Origin: Halesus radiatus
Taxonomy: Eukaryota; Arthropoda; Insecta; Trichoptera; Limnephilidae
Length of the DNA stretch: 64,000 nt
Direction: 5' to 3'
Assembly (NCBI GenBank): GCA_022606495.2
Contig: JAHDVE020005847.1
Coordinates: 1-64,000, forward strand
Below are positions 32,311 to 41,989 of this stretch, in pieces. How positions within the stretch are numbered: the first letter of the stretch is position 1; each line of letters starts with the position of its first letter. The notes beneath the pieces are model-generated. The model searched no databases. It saw only the letters and a list, made by a program, of their open reading frames with translations, and was not told the origin of the DNA. The position numbers were made by a program, and so were the translations under genes.

Positions 32311-32818
32311 ATAATAATAATAATAATCGAATGATTTTTATAGCGCCGTTTTTGTGAAAAATCACCTCAAGGGCCCTTTACAAATCGTACTTCCTATTCT
32401 TACATTATTCCTATATTAAATCTATGACTTTTTTTTTTGGACACTATCATTACACATTATTTATAGACCATATAAAGAGATGCAGTTAGATTATCAAAAT
32501 TAAATACGGCTTGGTCTAAGTTTTCATATATGTTTAATTGAAAAAAAAAAAAGAAGCTAACTGTATTTATTCCTTACGATATATTGCAAGACGCTAATAC
32601 AAATGATAGGAGTTATGTGAAGTTGGGCGGCGGGTGAGGACTGGGGCCGGGGGTACTGATCCTTTCTTCCAATCTTCTTTGTCTTTGTTGGTGACGGGAC
32701 GCTTGGTGTTGGTCTGCACGTACGCCATGCGCTTGTCAGCCGGCTTCAGGATGCGGAAGGAGAACTTCAGCGTCTCGTCCACTGACATCATTTCTCCTGC
32801 ATTATCGAATTCCCCGCA
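32311..32818 (-). mobile_element. Retroposed insertion with 7-bp target duplication
   Basis: The 508-bp insertion is flanked by GTAGATA at 32304-32310 and 32819-32825. Seen on the minus strand, it starts in GC-rich coding-like sequence, continues through a stop codon and an AT-rich tail, then the module CCCTTGAGGTGATTTTT and CGGCGCTATAAAAATCATTC, and ends in an (ATT)n tract. A target duplication plus a 3' simple-repeat tail is the mark of LINE-type retroposition. Confidence 0.7.
32594..32791 (-). CDS. Protein-like ORF inside the retroposed insertion, unidentified
   Basis: The reading is MMSVDETLKFSFRILKPADK then RMAYVQTNTKRPVTNKDKED and WKKGSVPPAPVLTRR, ending in TAG. Third positions are strongly G/C (CTG, AAG, TTC, ATC), unlike the AT-rich surroundings, so it was probably real coding sequence. 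The frame stays open upstream of the first Met to the edge of the insertion (C-G-E-F-D-N-A-G-E), so the start is not fixed. I do not recognise the family. It may be the C-terminus of a LINE protein, or a host exon series carried in by retroposition. A TGCAG precedes GAGAAATG, which could mimic a splice acceptor. Confidence 0.45.
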   Translation of the reverse strand: MMSVDETLKFSFRILKPADKRMAYVQTNTKRPVTNKDKEDWKKGSVPPAPVLTRRPTSHNSYHLY

Positions 32819-32899
32819 GTAGATATTTATATATTAAAAACAGTGGTTTAAAAAAAACAATTCTTGTTAATTTTTAAATTTTATCGTTTCCAAATCCCA

Positions 32900-33130
32900 T
32901 CTTATACTCTCCGTTACCGTAGTGAGCGGACTTAAATATAAGATTGCTATCAGAAAGTGCCGCTAGCACATAAAACATATTTTACAATTCTGTGAAATAA
33001 AAGCCATGTAGTAGCAATAGGCAGCTCGATCTTTGGATAGAGAAGATTATCTCCAAATTTATGCACCTCTAACTAAAGTTGGCACAGGAAGAGGGGGAAG
33101 TGTTTCCTGGCACTGTACAGAAACATTTTG
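32900..33130 (-). repeat. Dispersed repeat, inverse copy of 44245-44460
   Basis: On the minus strand, CAGTGCCAGGAAACACTTCC, GTTAGAGGTGCATAAATTTG and GAGATAATCTTCTCT match the copy at 44245. TGTTTTATGTGCTAGCGGCA matches its distal part. Confidence 0.6.
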
Positions 33131-33594
33131 CAATACGACACAAATTTTATTAATCAGTATTAATATATCTTGATTTTATATGCCATGTGACATGTGTTTA
33201 AAATATTTTGTCTGGTTTAAAAATCCATTAAAAGTGGGTTGCATTGAGTTTTTAATAGGGTGATTACTTAATGCGTTTACACGTTGAAAGGTTGGCTGAC
33301 TCTGAATTTATTATGAGGTTACTATTTCCGATCTCAGTTGCTTTACCGTGTTTCACAACTGAATTTCTAAGTATTTGGTATTTTTAGGGTGTTTTTGTAC
33401 TAACGTGTTCGGATTATTAACTTTGGCCTTTATTGTAATTTATCCGCAAGTTGATGAAGGGAACCGTAGAAACCTTATCAGGGAGATTTAAGGAGGTTAA
33501 TAAATAATTCCCTTATCATTATTAATTATTTAATATGCTCTTCGTGCGAATAATACCAAAAACAAATATTATGAAGGCAGATAAGTATACACTA
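33131..33594. other. No gene seen
   Basis: AT-rich DNA with no recognised element. Confidence 0.45.
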
Positions 33595-33602
33595 ATTCGA
33601 TA

Positions 33603-34043
33603 CAGGGGCGACTCGCGACATTTTGCTGTACTAGAGCGCTAATATTGAAAAAAAAAGCATTATTGATTTTGTTGTAGCCGAAAATGTTTTTGATTTAATA
33701 AAAAAACACGTTTTAACTTTATTTCACTTTTATTTAAAAAAATAAAAAATAATAATAAATAAAAGTGGAATAAAGTTAAAAGACGTTTTTTTATTATTTT
33801 TATTTTATTTAATCGTTGCCATGGAATTACGCCACGTGTTAATAGTTGCAAAAATACGAATATTTTTAAAAATAAAATGTTTTTAATTTTTGTTTAAAGA
33901 TTTTTAAGTTCAAATGACGAAATTGAACAAATATTTAATTTTTTAAATTAAAAAAAAATCATTTTCGGCTAGAACAAGATCAATAATGTCGTTATTAGAA
34001 ATTTTAGCACTCTAGCACACTTAAAAGTGGCGAGCCGCCTCTG
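33603..34043. mobile_element. hAT-like MITE with long inverted ends
   Basis: It starts CAGGGGCGACTCGCGACA and ends GTGGCGAGCCGCCTCTG. The inverted arms continue inward for about 85 bp (CTAGAGCGCTAA with TTAGCACTCTAG; TAGCCGAAAATG at 33675 with CATTTTCGGCTA at 33960). The centre is a foldback (33712-33737 with 33757-33782). The flanking octamers ATTCGATA and ATTCAATC match at 6 of 8 positions, in keeping with the 8-bp duplication and CAGNGGCG ends of hAT elements. No transposase. Confidence 0.7.
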
Positions 34044-34239
34044 ATTCAATCAAGGGAAACAAATCGTGACCCACAGCACAAACCGGCGTATCTCACTTTT
34101 ATTATCTTTCCAGGAGAACCAAAAAATAATGTTTTTTGCCGTATTCTTATGCATTTTATTACATGTTTCGTTAATGGGGCTACGAACAATGTTTAATTAA
34201 AACCCCATTAGCGAAACATATTTAATGTTTAAAAATACT

Positions 34240-34772
34240 ACAATGGCTTCCTGTCCTCTCGAATATCGCATCGTCCACTGTAGGACGAGACACAGAAACC
34301 CAAAGGGAATTCAAAAAGGGTGTCAATAGTAACATTCCACTTCATGATGACCTCGTAAACCTCCCGGCCAGCCGCCTGATGTCCGGGAAACCGTTTTGGA
34401 CTGAAGGCGAAAGACTGCCTTTATCATGATACTCCCCTGAAGTCGTAGCGAACTCAGTGGCAAACCTCGGACGTGAATAATAAGTACCCCGTTGTAGACC
34501 CTACTATTAAATTGCCTGGGTTCTCTCTCCCTCAAAAGACGTGGACCGCATTAAACCGCATCCGGTGCACTCACAGCCGTTATGCGTATATGATGCATAC
34601 TCGTAAATGGAGTCTGAAAGATTCCGAACTTTGTAAATGTGGACATATTCAAACAACAGAACACATCGTAGAAGAATGTCCCTTTCAACAATTTCCCTAT
34701 GGCACATCTATGCTGAACCAAGTAACTCCCGATGCCATCGACTGGCTGAATAACCTCAGCATTACATTATGA
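34240..34772 (+). pseudogene. Non-LTR retrotransposon ORF2 C-terminus (third family)
   Basis: The frame at 34473-34772 contains FSLPQKTWTALNRIRCTHSR, then WSLKDSELCKCGHIQTTEHI and VEECPF. The C-x-C-G-x-x-Q-T-x-x-H-I-x-x-x-C-P zinc-knuckle-like signature follows the reverse transcriptase in Jockey/R1-type elements. Upstream, in other frames, REFKKGVNSNIPLHDDLVNL and GKPFWTEGERLPLS extend it to about 34240. At least one frameshift and a stop separate the parts. Confidence 0.65.
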
Positions 34773-34879
34773 CCTCCACCAACCCTCCTTCACAATACGA
34801 AGAAGAGGAAGCGAAACATGTAATTAAATATTATTTATTCAAAACATTGGTATTCACCGTGTGGCTTCATTATTAATAA

Positions 34880-34980
34880 ATTAATTGAAAATTTACTTTG
34901 TATTCATCACTTTATTAATATTCACAGATATCAACATGTTTCGAAAGCGATGCTTTCTTCATCAGGAATATATAGAACAC
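34880..34980 (-). ncRNA. Hammerhead-like ribozyme motif, well-preserved core
   Basis: The minus strand reads CTGATGA, extra A, GAAAGC, loop ATC, GCTTTC, GAAAC, AT, GTT, then GATATC. The core is intact and stem II is a perfect 6 bp. A two-base loop separates the A-C and G-U pairs of stem III, and GUU is an allowed cleavage triplet. The downstream AATAAAGTGATGAATACAAAG box is present. TATATATTC before the core can pair with GATAT plus a bulge. Confidence 0.6.
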
Positions 34981-35488
34981 TAAACATAACAATATAGATA
35001 AATGATAAGTATGAGATACGCCTGTTTGTGTTGGGGGCGACGAAATGGTTTGTTTTAACCGTTTAGTTAACTTAACCCGTAAACCGATTACAGAATTTTT
35101 TTTTGGTTATTTGTTTAGTGTTGGAGTGGGGAGTTACATAAGGAGGGATGACGGGTAAAACGAAAAATGAAAAACGTTTTAATATTTATGCCTGAAAATA
35201 AAATAAAATACGCAATTTGGTGATATTTTTTTTACGTAAATCGAAACATGCGACCGGTTGTTTGCGGGGAATTTAAACCTTTTCGCCACCTGAAAAATTT
35301 TCAAAATTTACTAAGCAGAACAAGTATAAGTAGAAGTATTCTGTTTTACAAAAGCATGTAGAATATATGGTATTATCGTAAATAGAGAATTATGTTCATT
35401 TTTAATGGTATAACTTATTGAAGTTAATAATCCTCTTTGTAATATTTAATCGTTGAAGAAGATAATATTGAGAAATCCAATGAAACAA
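34981..35488. other. No gene seen; SINE-2 body piece near the end
   Basis: AT-rich DNA. The minus-strand SINE-2 body fragment AACTTATTGAAGTTAATAAT ... GTTGAAGAAGATAATATT occupies about 35410-35485. Confidence 0.45.
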
Positions 35489-35803
35489 TGTTGTTAGGGT
35501 GAAGTTATTGAGGAGGGGTAGGAGATGGGTAAGAGAAGGTGAGAAAGGTATCTAGCTATTCAAGAGCTGGTCATCAAACACAGCTAAAGAAGTCATTTCA
35601 AGCAACGTGTCGATTCTGAATGGAAGTCTTTCCTGGGGGCGATACTGACGAGTATCTACCACTCTGGAACGTGCCACCAAACCTACTAAATATTATTAAA
35701 ATTGAATAAATTGTCAAATTATACAATTCAATCAATAAAATGCTCTTGCACGCCGGGATTTTAATTACGACCGCCAAGTTCATGCTTAACGACAGAGCCA
35801 TAA
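35489..35803 (-). repeat. SINE-Arg diverged copy
   Basis: This is a minus-strand copy with GGGCGATACTGACGAGTATC and CACTCTGGAACGTGCC. The head is badly decayed (GCACGCCGGGATTTTAATTA). The A-rich tail side is truncated at about 35489 against SINE-2 sequence. Confidence 0.65.
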
Positions 35804-35844
35804 TATAATTAATATGGGAATTAATTAAGATGTGAGACAATAGC

Positions 35845-36030
35845 AATAATTCTTAAATTGAGGTACGAGATCGATAAAACTCAATTGGTAGAGACGTGGG
35901 TTCCGGTATGATTAGAGGGCATGGGATCGAGTTTTGGTTGAGACCGTTACCTTTTTATTATCTTTGTCTTTTTCTATTTCATGTTTCATTGAGATTTGTT
36001 TATGTAATCTTCTCCAATGGTTAAAAATAA
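35845..36030 (+). repeat. SINE-2 diverged copy
   Basis: A degenerate tRNA-like head (CTCAATTGGTAGAGACGTGG, loop TTCCGGTATGATTAG, B box GGGATCGAGTTTT) is followed by ATTTCATGTTTCATTGAGAT and TTCTCCAATGGTTAAAAATA. Confidence 0.6.
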
Positions 36031-36530
36031 TGGGATTAATAGGTTAAATGTATGCCTTCGTTAGTGGAATAGAAACGTATTACAGATAGATACCGCTATC
36101 TCCCCTAAATACCTTCGTTGGCTGGTTTTTGCAATTATGCTATTGCAACGCGAGGGTTAAAGAGATTAAATGCTTTTCGTGTTGATTACATTCATTCCCC
36201 ACAGTCTGCTAATAATGTTACAAACCGACTTTACTGTTACCAAGGTCTATTCATATCTACCAGCACCGCGCAGTGCAGAACAGCACAGTACAGACACGAC
36301 AAGTTCGTTTTTTTTACAACTATTTAGGCGTTGAACGCCAAATCTAGTAAAGTAAGCTATTCATTTTTTTCCAACAAAAAAATCACAAAACTCAGAATAT
36401 GTCCACTCTACAATGTACACTGAGTCTACAACACCGAAGCTCGAGAGATTTCCTAGCACCGTAAGGAAAGGGTTAAATAACATATGTAATATCGCAATAA
36501 ATTAATAAAATATCGCAATAAAATATATTG
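36031..36530. other. No gene seen
   Basis: No recognisable gene. Short direct similarity of AGCACCGCGCAGTGCAGAAC (36258) to a tRNA-like or palindromic element was considered and not supported. Confidence 0.45.
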
Positions 36531-36534
36531 TATA

Positions 36535-37488
36535 TTTACGGTATGTTACAGAGTGGTTGATATTTTCAGTATCGCCCTGGTGAAACACCACCACCCAGGA
36601 TAGAAACGATACTTGAAATGGCTTCATCCGTCTTTGATGATCAAATTTGAATAGTCAGGAACTTCCCAACCTTCTTCTTAGACATCTCCTCCTTTGGTGT
36701 AACCTTAAGTGATCAGCTCAGGTATGGGGGCTCCATCGAAACCCGAGTAAAGTTAGCCTCTCAGAAGCTGGGCGTATTGTACAGAGCCCGCAGATACTTT
36801 AATAGTACACAACTGCTGACCCTGTACAAATCGCAAGTGCGCCCCACTGTAGAATTTGGCAGCCACCTCTGGTCGGGAGTCCCAAAATATCTGAAAAAAC
36901 CTTTGACTCTGTGCAGAAACGGGCGGTCTGTTTGATAGATTCGCCTATCTTAACAAACGGGTTGCAATCTTTGGAGCACAGACGTCAGGTGAGAATGCTG
37001 TCCTTGTTCTACCGGTATTTTAATGGAAGATGCTCCGAGGAACTAGCGTCATTGATCCCTTCGGCACCGGTGCATAGTCGGGAAATACGCCAAACGCGCG
37101 CCCAACATTTGCACACGGTTGACATTTGTCACATGAGAACGGGTCGCTTCTACGATTCATTCTTGTATCCAACAGCTCGGCTGTGGAATGATCCGCCGGC
37201 CTCTGTGTTTCCTCCATCCTATAACATGGGTCTCTTCAAGACCCAAGTTCACTCCTTCCTATCTTCTAAAAGATCCTCCACACAGCATCCCCAAAGATGA
37301 TATAGGCCTTGAGGGAAATTATTTCCTCCTTGGTCTCCTGTGTGGAGTTACTGTAAAAAAAAAAAAAAAAATCTCCGTCTCTTTCCCACTCACTCCAGCT
37401 TCACAGGATACCCCAACTGGGGATGATCTAGTCCTACTGGCTCCGGGCAGTTGGGAGTAGTTGGGACTATATTCACATTAAAAAAATC
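36535..37488 (+). repeat. SINE-Arg copy split by a LINE insertion
   Basis: Positions 36535-36690 are the first part of the SINE body (GTATCGCCCTGGTGAAACAC). From 37370 the body resumes with CTCCGTCTCTTTCCCACTCA, GGGGATGATCTAGTCCTACT and the tail ATATTCACATTAAAAAA. The break falls in the CT-rich tract. The LINE's poly(A) abuts the downstream half. Confidence 0.8.
36693..37369 (+). pseudogene. LINE 3' end inserted in SINE-Arg, 5'-truncated
   Basis: It begins in TTGGTGTAACCTTAAGTGAT and reads LSDQLRYGGSIETRVKLASQ, KLGVLYRARRYF and SQVRPTVEFGSHLWSGVPKY. After a frame change it reads KRAVCLIDSPILTNGLQSLE, HRRQVRMLSLFYRYFNGRCS and FKTQVHSFLSSKR. This is the C-terminal third of ORF2 of a poly(A) LINE. 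The 3' UTR is short (GGCCTTGAGGGAAATTATTT ... GTGTGGAGTTACTGT), followed by A17. The clean poly(A) tail shows retroposition into the SINE. Confidence 0.8.
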
Positions 37489-38515
37489 AATTCCAACATT
37501 ATCATGCTGCAGAATATCATAATTATTTGAGGATTTCTTTTTTAAATCGTGATATATTCAATGAATTCAAAAATCATGCTGTTGGATAACGTCTTTTATT
37601 CCTTGGACATCTTTATTCAAACACACATTTCGTAAAAAACGTTTTCAGTAAAGATGATACGAATTCAAAATAACATTCTATAATTATATTAGTATAACCC
37701 AACGTATTTCTAATGTAACCTTTCCACGCGTAAATTAAGTTAAGTTTTTAGTTTTTTCGTGAGGTTTTAAGGTTAGTTTTTTTTTTTTTCTAAATCCAAC
37801 CTTCTTAGACCCTTCCACGATTTGCGGCTGAAACACCTCGAGTATTTTTTCGTATGGATTATTTCTTACAACAGAAAGTCCCATAGGTGCTGATTTCAAT
37901 TGGAACTCGCTCTCGGGCAGTATTAATGCGGACGGGTGGATTTCTTATCGCGAAATTTGAACAGCGCGCTTTTGTGTGTGGTAAAAGTATAATAACAGTT
38001 TGTCTTATTATCTTATCGTTTTTATGGGAGTTTACTGCACAAAAGAACTTTGGAAGAAAACCGCCAATGGTGAAATGACTGGATGTTTTAAAAATGCTAC
38101 TTCCTTGTCAAAGTAATGCAACAGATGTTTTAAGTCATCGATTTCTACCCAAGTGATTTCCTCATATACTCCAGTCTTTCAATTTCCTGTTTAGGAACTA
38201 TTGACTACTCAAATAGCTCGCCGATGGATAGGAGGCCACGAGATCTTGTTTGAGTTACCCCGTACCAACGTTCTACGCTAATGAACAAAACATAATACCG
38301 GAACTACGCCATCAGTGAAAGACCCCGCCTTGAACTTCAGAACTATTCACTATTCATACTATAACATTATAATAGTCAATAATTATTACTGGATCAGCAA
38401 TGTTATTCACCATTGGAAGTTTGAAGGAACCAAAGAGCAGCCCATTATATTTGATCGTTCTTTTAGTAGAGTAGATAATATAGATTTTCAATGATGCGTA
38501 TATATTATTTTGTTT
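37489..38515. other. No gene seen
   Basis: AT-rich DNA with a few GC-neutral patches (37880-38060, 38220-38300). No sustained frame with recognisable motifs on either strand. Confidence 0.5.
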
Positions 38516-38800
38516 TCGTTTATTTTATTTTATTTTATTTTATTTTAAAAAATTTTATTTTTTTATTTTTTTTTATTTCATTTTTTTGTTTATTAATTTT
38601 TTTATTTCATTTCATTTCATTTTAATTTATTTTATTTTATTTTATTTTGTTTTATTTTATTTTTGTTCATTTTATTTTTTATTTTTTTATTTTAATTCAT
38701 TTTGTTTTATTTTATTTTATTTTACTTTACTTCGTTTTATTTTGTTTTATTTTATTTTAATTTTATTTTTTTATTTTTTTTTCCTTTTTTCATGTTTTAT
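38515..38800 (+). repeat. TTTTA-rich low-complexity tract
   Basis: About 285 bp consist almost wholly of TTTTATTTTA-type imperfect pentamers. The Phe/Tyr/Leu-rich open frame across it is a by-product. Confidence 0.9.
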
Positions 38801-38989
38801 ATTATTATTATTATTTATTTTTTGTTTGGAATAAAGTTCTGAAGTTGTGAATTCTTCCTTGTCTTTTGGGTGCCATAATTGATTTGAGAGCGAAAGTAAT
38901 GCATTGTGACCACTATTACTATCTCTAAACAAAGAAATATTCATTTGAAAAAAAAATATTCCAAACAATTATTTTATCAAAATATATCT

Positions 38990-39312
38990 TAATAAAATGT
39001 TGTACTTATATTTTCCATTTCGAAAATATTCTACCCAAACAAATCTTCTTCTTTTGAATAAGAAATCTGTGGCTAACCGGAGTGGTATATCTGTGGGCTA
39101 ACCTCAATGCAACATGGCGGGTTCAAGGTTTTTCATACAAATTTTACAATTTTATAGCAACAGTTTTACATATTGGTTTTCATTTAAACTATTCTCTAAA
39201 CCTTCCGGCACTAATAAGAAGAAACTGCACAATTTTCAGCGAACCGGCCATGTAATTTTCGAGAAAATCGAAGATAGACAGACAGACAAATATTCATTTT
39301 TATATATAGAGA
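38990..39312 (-). mobile_element. Helitron-like element, 3' end missing
   Basis: The minus strand starts TCTATATATAAAAATGAATA then TTTGTCTGTCTGTCTATCTT. The rest is colinear with 16742-17229, including TCTGTGGCTAACCGGAGTGG on +. The GC hairpin end is not present. Confidence 0.55.
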
Positions 39313-39945
39313 TTATAGTATGTACCTGTTCAATATCATTTGTAAATGTTTATGTAACAGCCTGTAACGGGGGTCAATAAATAAATACATGTAATGTACG
39401 CTAAGTCGTTACGGCTAATCGTTTAAAAAGTTTTTTTAAACGATTATTATAGGTAAGTTGTGATTGTAGAATTTAAAAAACAACTAATTTTGTCACCCAA
39501 AACCATGATAGTTATCGCGTTTCGTATATTCCAGTCGAGTTTACATCACTGTCCGATTAGTATGGTAACGTAATCCAGTGCTTACCCGACTTACTAAACT
39601 GATACGGTTATTTCAAGGTGAGCTTCGGTGGGAGGTGTGCTAGGTATCTACCTGCCCGAGTAATACTCGTATAATGAGTGTTGCAAGTCTATTTTTAGAC
39701 AAGATAAGTTGTTGGACTTTTTAGTAATCGAATCCACGTGTTTTACTACGTCATTATCGTGAGAAACCGAATGAGACGTATTTGTGCCTATGCAATTGAC
39801 AAAGTAAAACTTGTGTTACTTTTTGCAGGTATTAGTACTTATTTAAAAAAAGCTTTTGTAATTTTTAAAATTATTTTTTAAAGTGATTTAAATTTAATAA
39901 TATTACTACTAAGTTATGCAAGTATTTTATTATTATTTTTTATTA
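39313..39945. other. No gene seen
   Basis: No recognisable gene or element was found. Confidence 0.45.
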
Positions 39946-39949
39946 TTGT

Positions 39950-40130
39950 GACTGTAACTGTTTCGGCAGTCAAATCCATTATCAAACTGGCATAACATTA
40001 CAAAAAAATTTGTTTTACGAAATAAACACAAAAGATTTGTAAGATTGCTTGCTAAAAATATTTTCAGAACTTAATGATAACATTATTAAATTTTACATTA
40101 AATTAAATAAAAAATTGGTAAGATTAGATA
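39950..40130 (-). ncRNA. Hammerhead-like motif, CCGAAACAG class
   Basis: The minus strand reads TTTGATAATGGATTTGACTG then CCGAAACAGTTACAGTCAC, the same class as 22105-22250 and 62785-62835. Core position 8 is A instead of G in all three. That would abolish hammerhead chemistry, so this class may be a derived or unrelated motif. Confidence 0.35.
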
Positions 40131-40149
40131 AGGTAAGGTTGTACCTTAC

Positions 40150-40867
40150 ATCCTTCTCTTCCCAACAAGCCCTCCGTTGATATGCTTGGTGTAACCTTAA
40201 GTGACCAGCTCAGGTATGGGGGCTCCATCGAAGCCAGAGTAAAGTTATCCTCTCAGAAGCTGGGCGTATTGTACAGAGCCCGCAGATACTTAAATAATAC
40301 ACAACTGCTGACCCTGTTCCAAAATCAAATCAAAACCAAATCGCAAGTGCGCCCGATTGTAGAATTTGGCAGTCACCTCTGGGCGGCAGCCCCGAAATAT
40401 CTGAAAAACCCTTGAATCGTTGCAGAATCGGGCGGTCTGCTTGATAGATTCGCTCATCTTAACAAACGGATTGCAATCTTTAGAGCACAGACGTCAGGTG
40501 CGTATGCTGTCCTCGTTCTACCGGTATGTTAATAGGAGATGCTCCGAGGAACCAGCGCCATTGAACCCTTCGACACCGGTTTATAGTCGGGAAACACGCC
40601 AAACGCGCGCCCAACATTTGTACACGGTTGAAATATGTTACATGAGAACGGCTCGCTTCTACGACTCGTTCTTGTGTTCAACAGTTCGGCTGTGGAATGA
40701 TCTGCTGGCCTCTGTATTTCCTACATCCTACAACATGAGTCTTTTCAAGACCCAAGTTCACTCTTTCCTATCCTCTAAAAGACCCTCCACACAGCATCCT
40801 CAAGAATAATATGGGCCTTGAGGGAAATTATTTCCCTCAGGTCCTCCTGTGTGGAGTTACTGTAAAA
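40150..40867 (+). pseudogene. LINE 3' end, 5'-truncated
   Basis: This is a close relative of 36693-37369. The frame at 40182-40415 reads MLGVTLSDQLRYGGSIEARV ... RARRYLNNTQLLTLF, with a small in-frame duplication QNQIKTKSQV. The frame at 40420-40809 reads RAVCLIDSLILTNGLQSLEH ... LFKTQVHSFLSSKRPSTQHP. A stop and frame change near 40414 separates them. The 3' UTR is shared and ends in a short A run at 40863. Both copies are truncated at nearly the same 5' point (TTGGTGTAACC). Confidence 0.8.
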
Positions 40868-41327
40868 AATGTAAGATCACATGAGGTTATGGTATGTAAG
40901 GTTAGGTTAGGTTAGGTAAGAAACTTTTCTAAACTCAAAGATATTAGTAGTATTTATTTATTTTTTAACAAAAAAGGACAGGTATACTCGTATAATATAT
41001 GAACTATTTCAGGGTGTTAGTTACATTTGGGTAATGGTTTTTTTTTACACACTATATTTAACAATCATTTATGAAGCTTTTTAGATAAGAGCAGTATAAA
41101 AAAATAGCATATGAGACGATTTCACAATATCTCAATAAAGTCTTCGTTAACTGTTCGTCGATTATATTTAAACATACGAATAACAGGCCATTAAACCGGC
41201 GACGGTTTCACCGCAAATAATATGATCCCAAGTGGTTATTGATGAGCTAGCTTGGCAATGTCGGTGTTTTCAAACCATTATCCTCTCTGCTACAACGCTT
41301 GTCTATTGTTTCTATGGAGTCACGAAC
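40868..41327. other. No gene seen
   Basis: AT-rich, with a short GGTTAGGTTAGGTTAGG run at 40903-40918. Confidence 0.45.
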
Positions 41328-41391
41328 GTCAAAAGTCAAACACGTCAAATACGTCAAATACGTCAAATACGTCAAACACGTCAAACATGCT
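41328..41391 (+). repeat. Decamer tandem repeat ACGTCAAATA
   Basis: About five adjacent units of ACGTCAAATA or ACGTCAAACA follow two degenerate units. Open frames on both strands read repeated triplets of N-T-S and T-Y-L type and are artefacts. Confidence 0.8.
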
Positions 41392-41790
41392 CCCACATAT
41401 GTATCCATACCCGCCTCCCAAATTGAAGGATGAATATGGTGCAAGTACAAATATTCCGTAATATATTTTGAGGGCGTATATTAAATTACTGTACATACGC
41501 GGATGATACCTGCCGGGTAGTCATTGAACAGATTTTGTCTTTGATTTGGTCATGGATTATATTCACAGCATTCTTCGTGAGTCGAAATCACGAACTGAAG
41601 TTAACGTCGTACTCTCCAAAAAAACTCCAAAAATTAACAATTAACACGTTCTTTGAACTCGTGGTCTTCGCATTATCGCCCTGTCGTGTGCTTCTCCATC
41701 TTAAATTATAGCAAAATCTTCAATAACATCCACAATAAACTCAATAATCGGCTCACTTCACCAGCAGCTGCCAGAATGTCTTGATGTTGA
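41392..41790. other. No gene seen
   Basis: No recognisable gene or repeat. Confidence 0.4.
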
Positions 41791-41985
41791 CCGGTCAGTG
41801 GCTGAGTTGGCATCGCGTTTGGGTCTCACCCAGGCGTCGTGAGTTCAATTCCTTGGCTGGCTAAGTCCTCCATTACGACACAAGCAACATCTTCCGCTTA
41901 CTGTGATGGTAGTAGGAGATTTTCAAATATTGTCAGGTTATGCGTAACCAGAGAATATTTGTCTTTCTTTTTAAAAAAAAAAAAA
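41791..41985 (+). repeat. SINE-Glu, full copy
   Basis: The tRNA-like head CCGGTCAGTGGCTGAGTTGG, then CATCGCGTTTGGGTCTCACC, B box GAGTTCAATTCC, has anticodon stem TTTGG/CCAGG with loop GTCTCAC, that is, anticodon CTC (Glu). The body CTCCATTACGACACAAGCAA, CATCTTCCGCTTACTGTGAT and ATATTTGTCTTTCTTTTT is followed by a run of 13 A. Other copies are 47697-47842 and 50444-50620. Confidence 0.8.
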
Positions 41986-41989
41986 TTTT

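Larger units (their letters stand above)
32262..32880 (+). mobile_element. Hammerhead-like element split by a 508-bp insertion
   Basis: The left part reads GTTTATCGTGATGAGGGGAG, TTT loop, GCTTCC, GAAACATGTAGATA. The right part (32819-32870) reads GTAGATATTTATATATTAAA then ACAGTGGTTTAAA. Removing 32311-32818 and one GTAGATA restores exact colinearity with the intact copy at 2987-3055. Stem II GGGAGC/GCTTCC is paired. The first C of the core is G. Confidence 0.75.

Noticed and set aside
32594..32791. Interpretation as an ordinary minus-strand host exon
   Set aside because: TGCAG precedes a good frame, but the whole segment lies inside an insertion with a 7-bp target duplication, so a resident host exon is less likely than a retroposed copy.
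38586..38834. 82-codon Phe/Tyr-rich frame
   Set aside because: Translation of a TTTTA low-complexity tract.
41328..41391. Possible CRISPR array or regulatory CRE-like (ACGTCA) cluster
   Set aside because: Units are contiguous decamers without spacers, so it is not a CRISPR array. An ACGTCA core inside a simple tandem repeat is not evidence of a regulatory element.
41232..41461. Overlapping frames rich in N-T-S and R-Q-I-R-Q-T repeats
   Set aside because: They are produced by the ACGTCAAATA decamer array.
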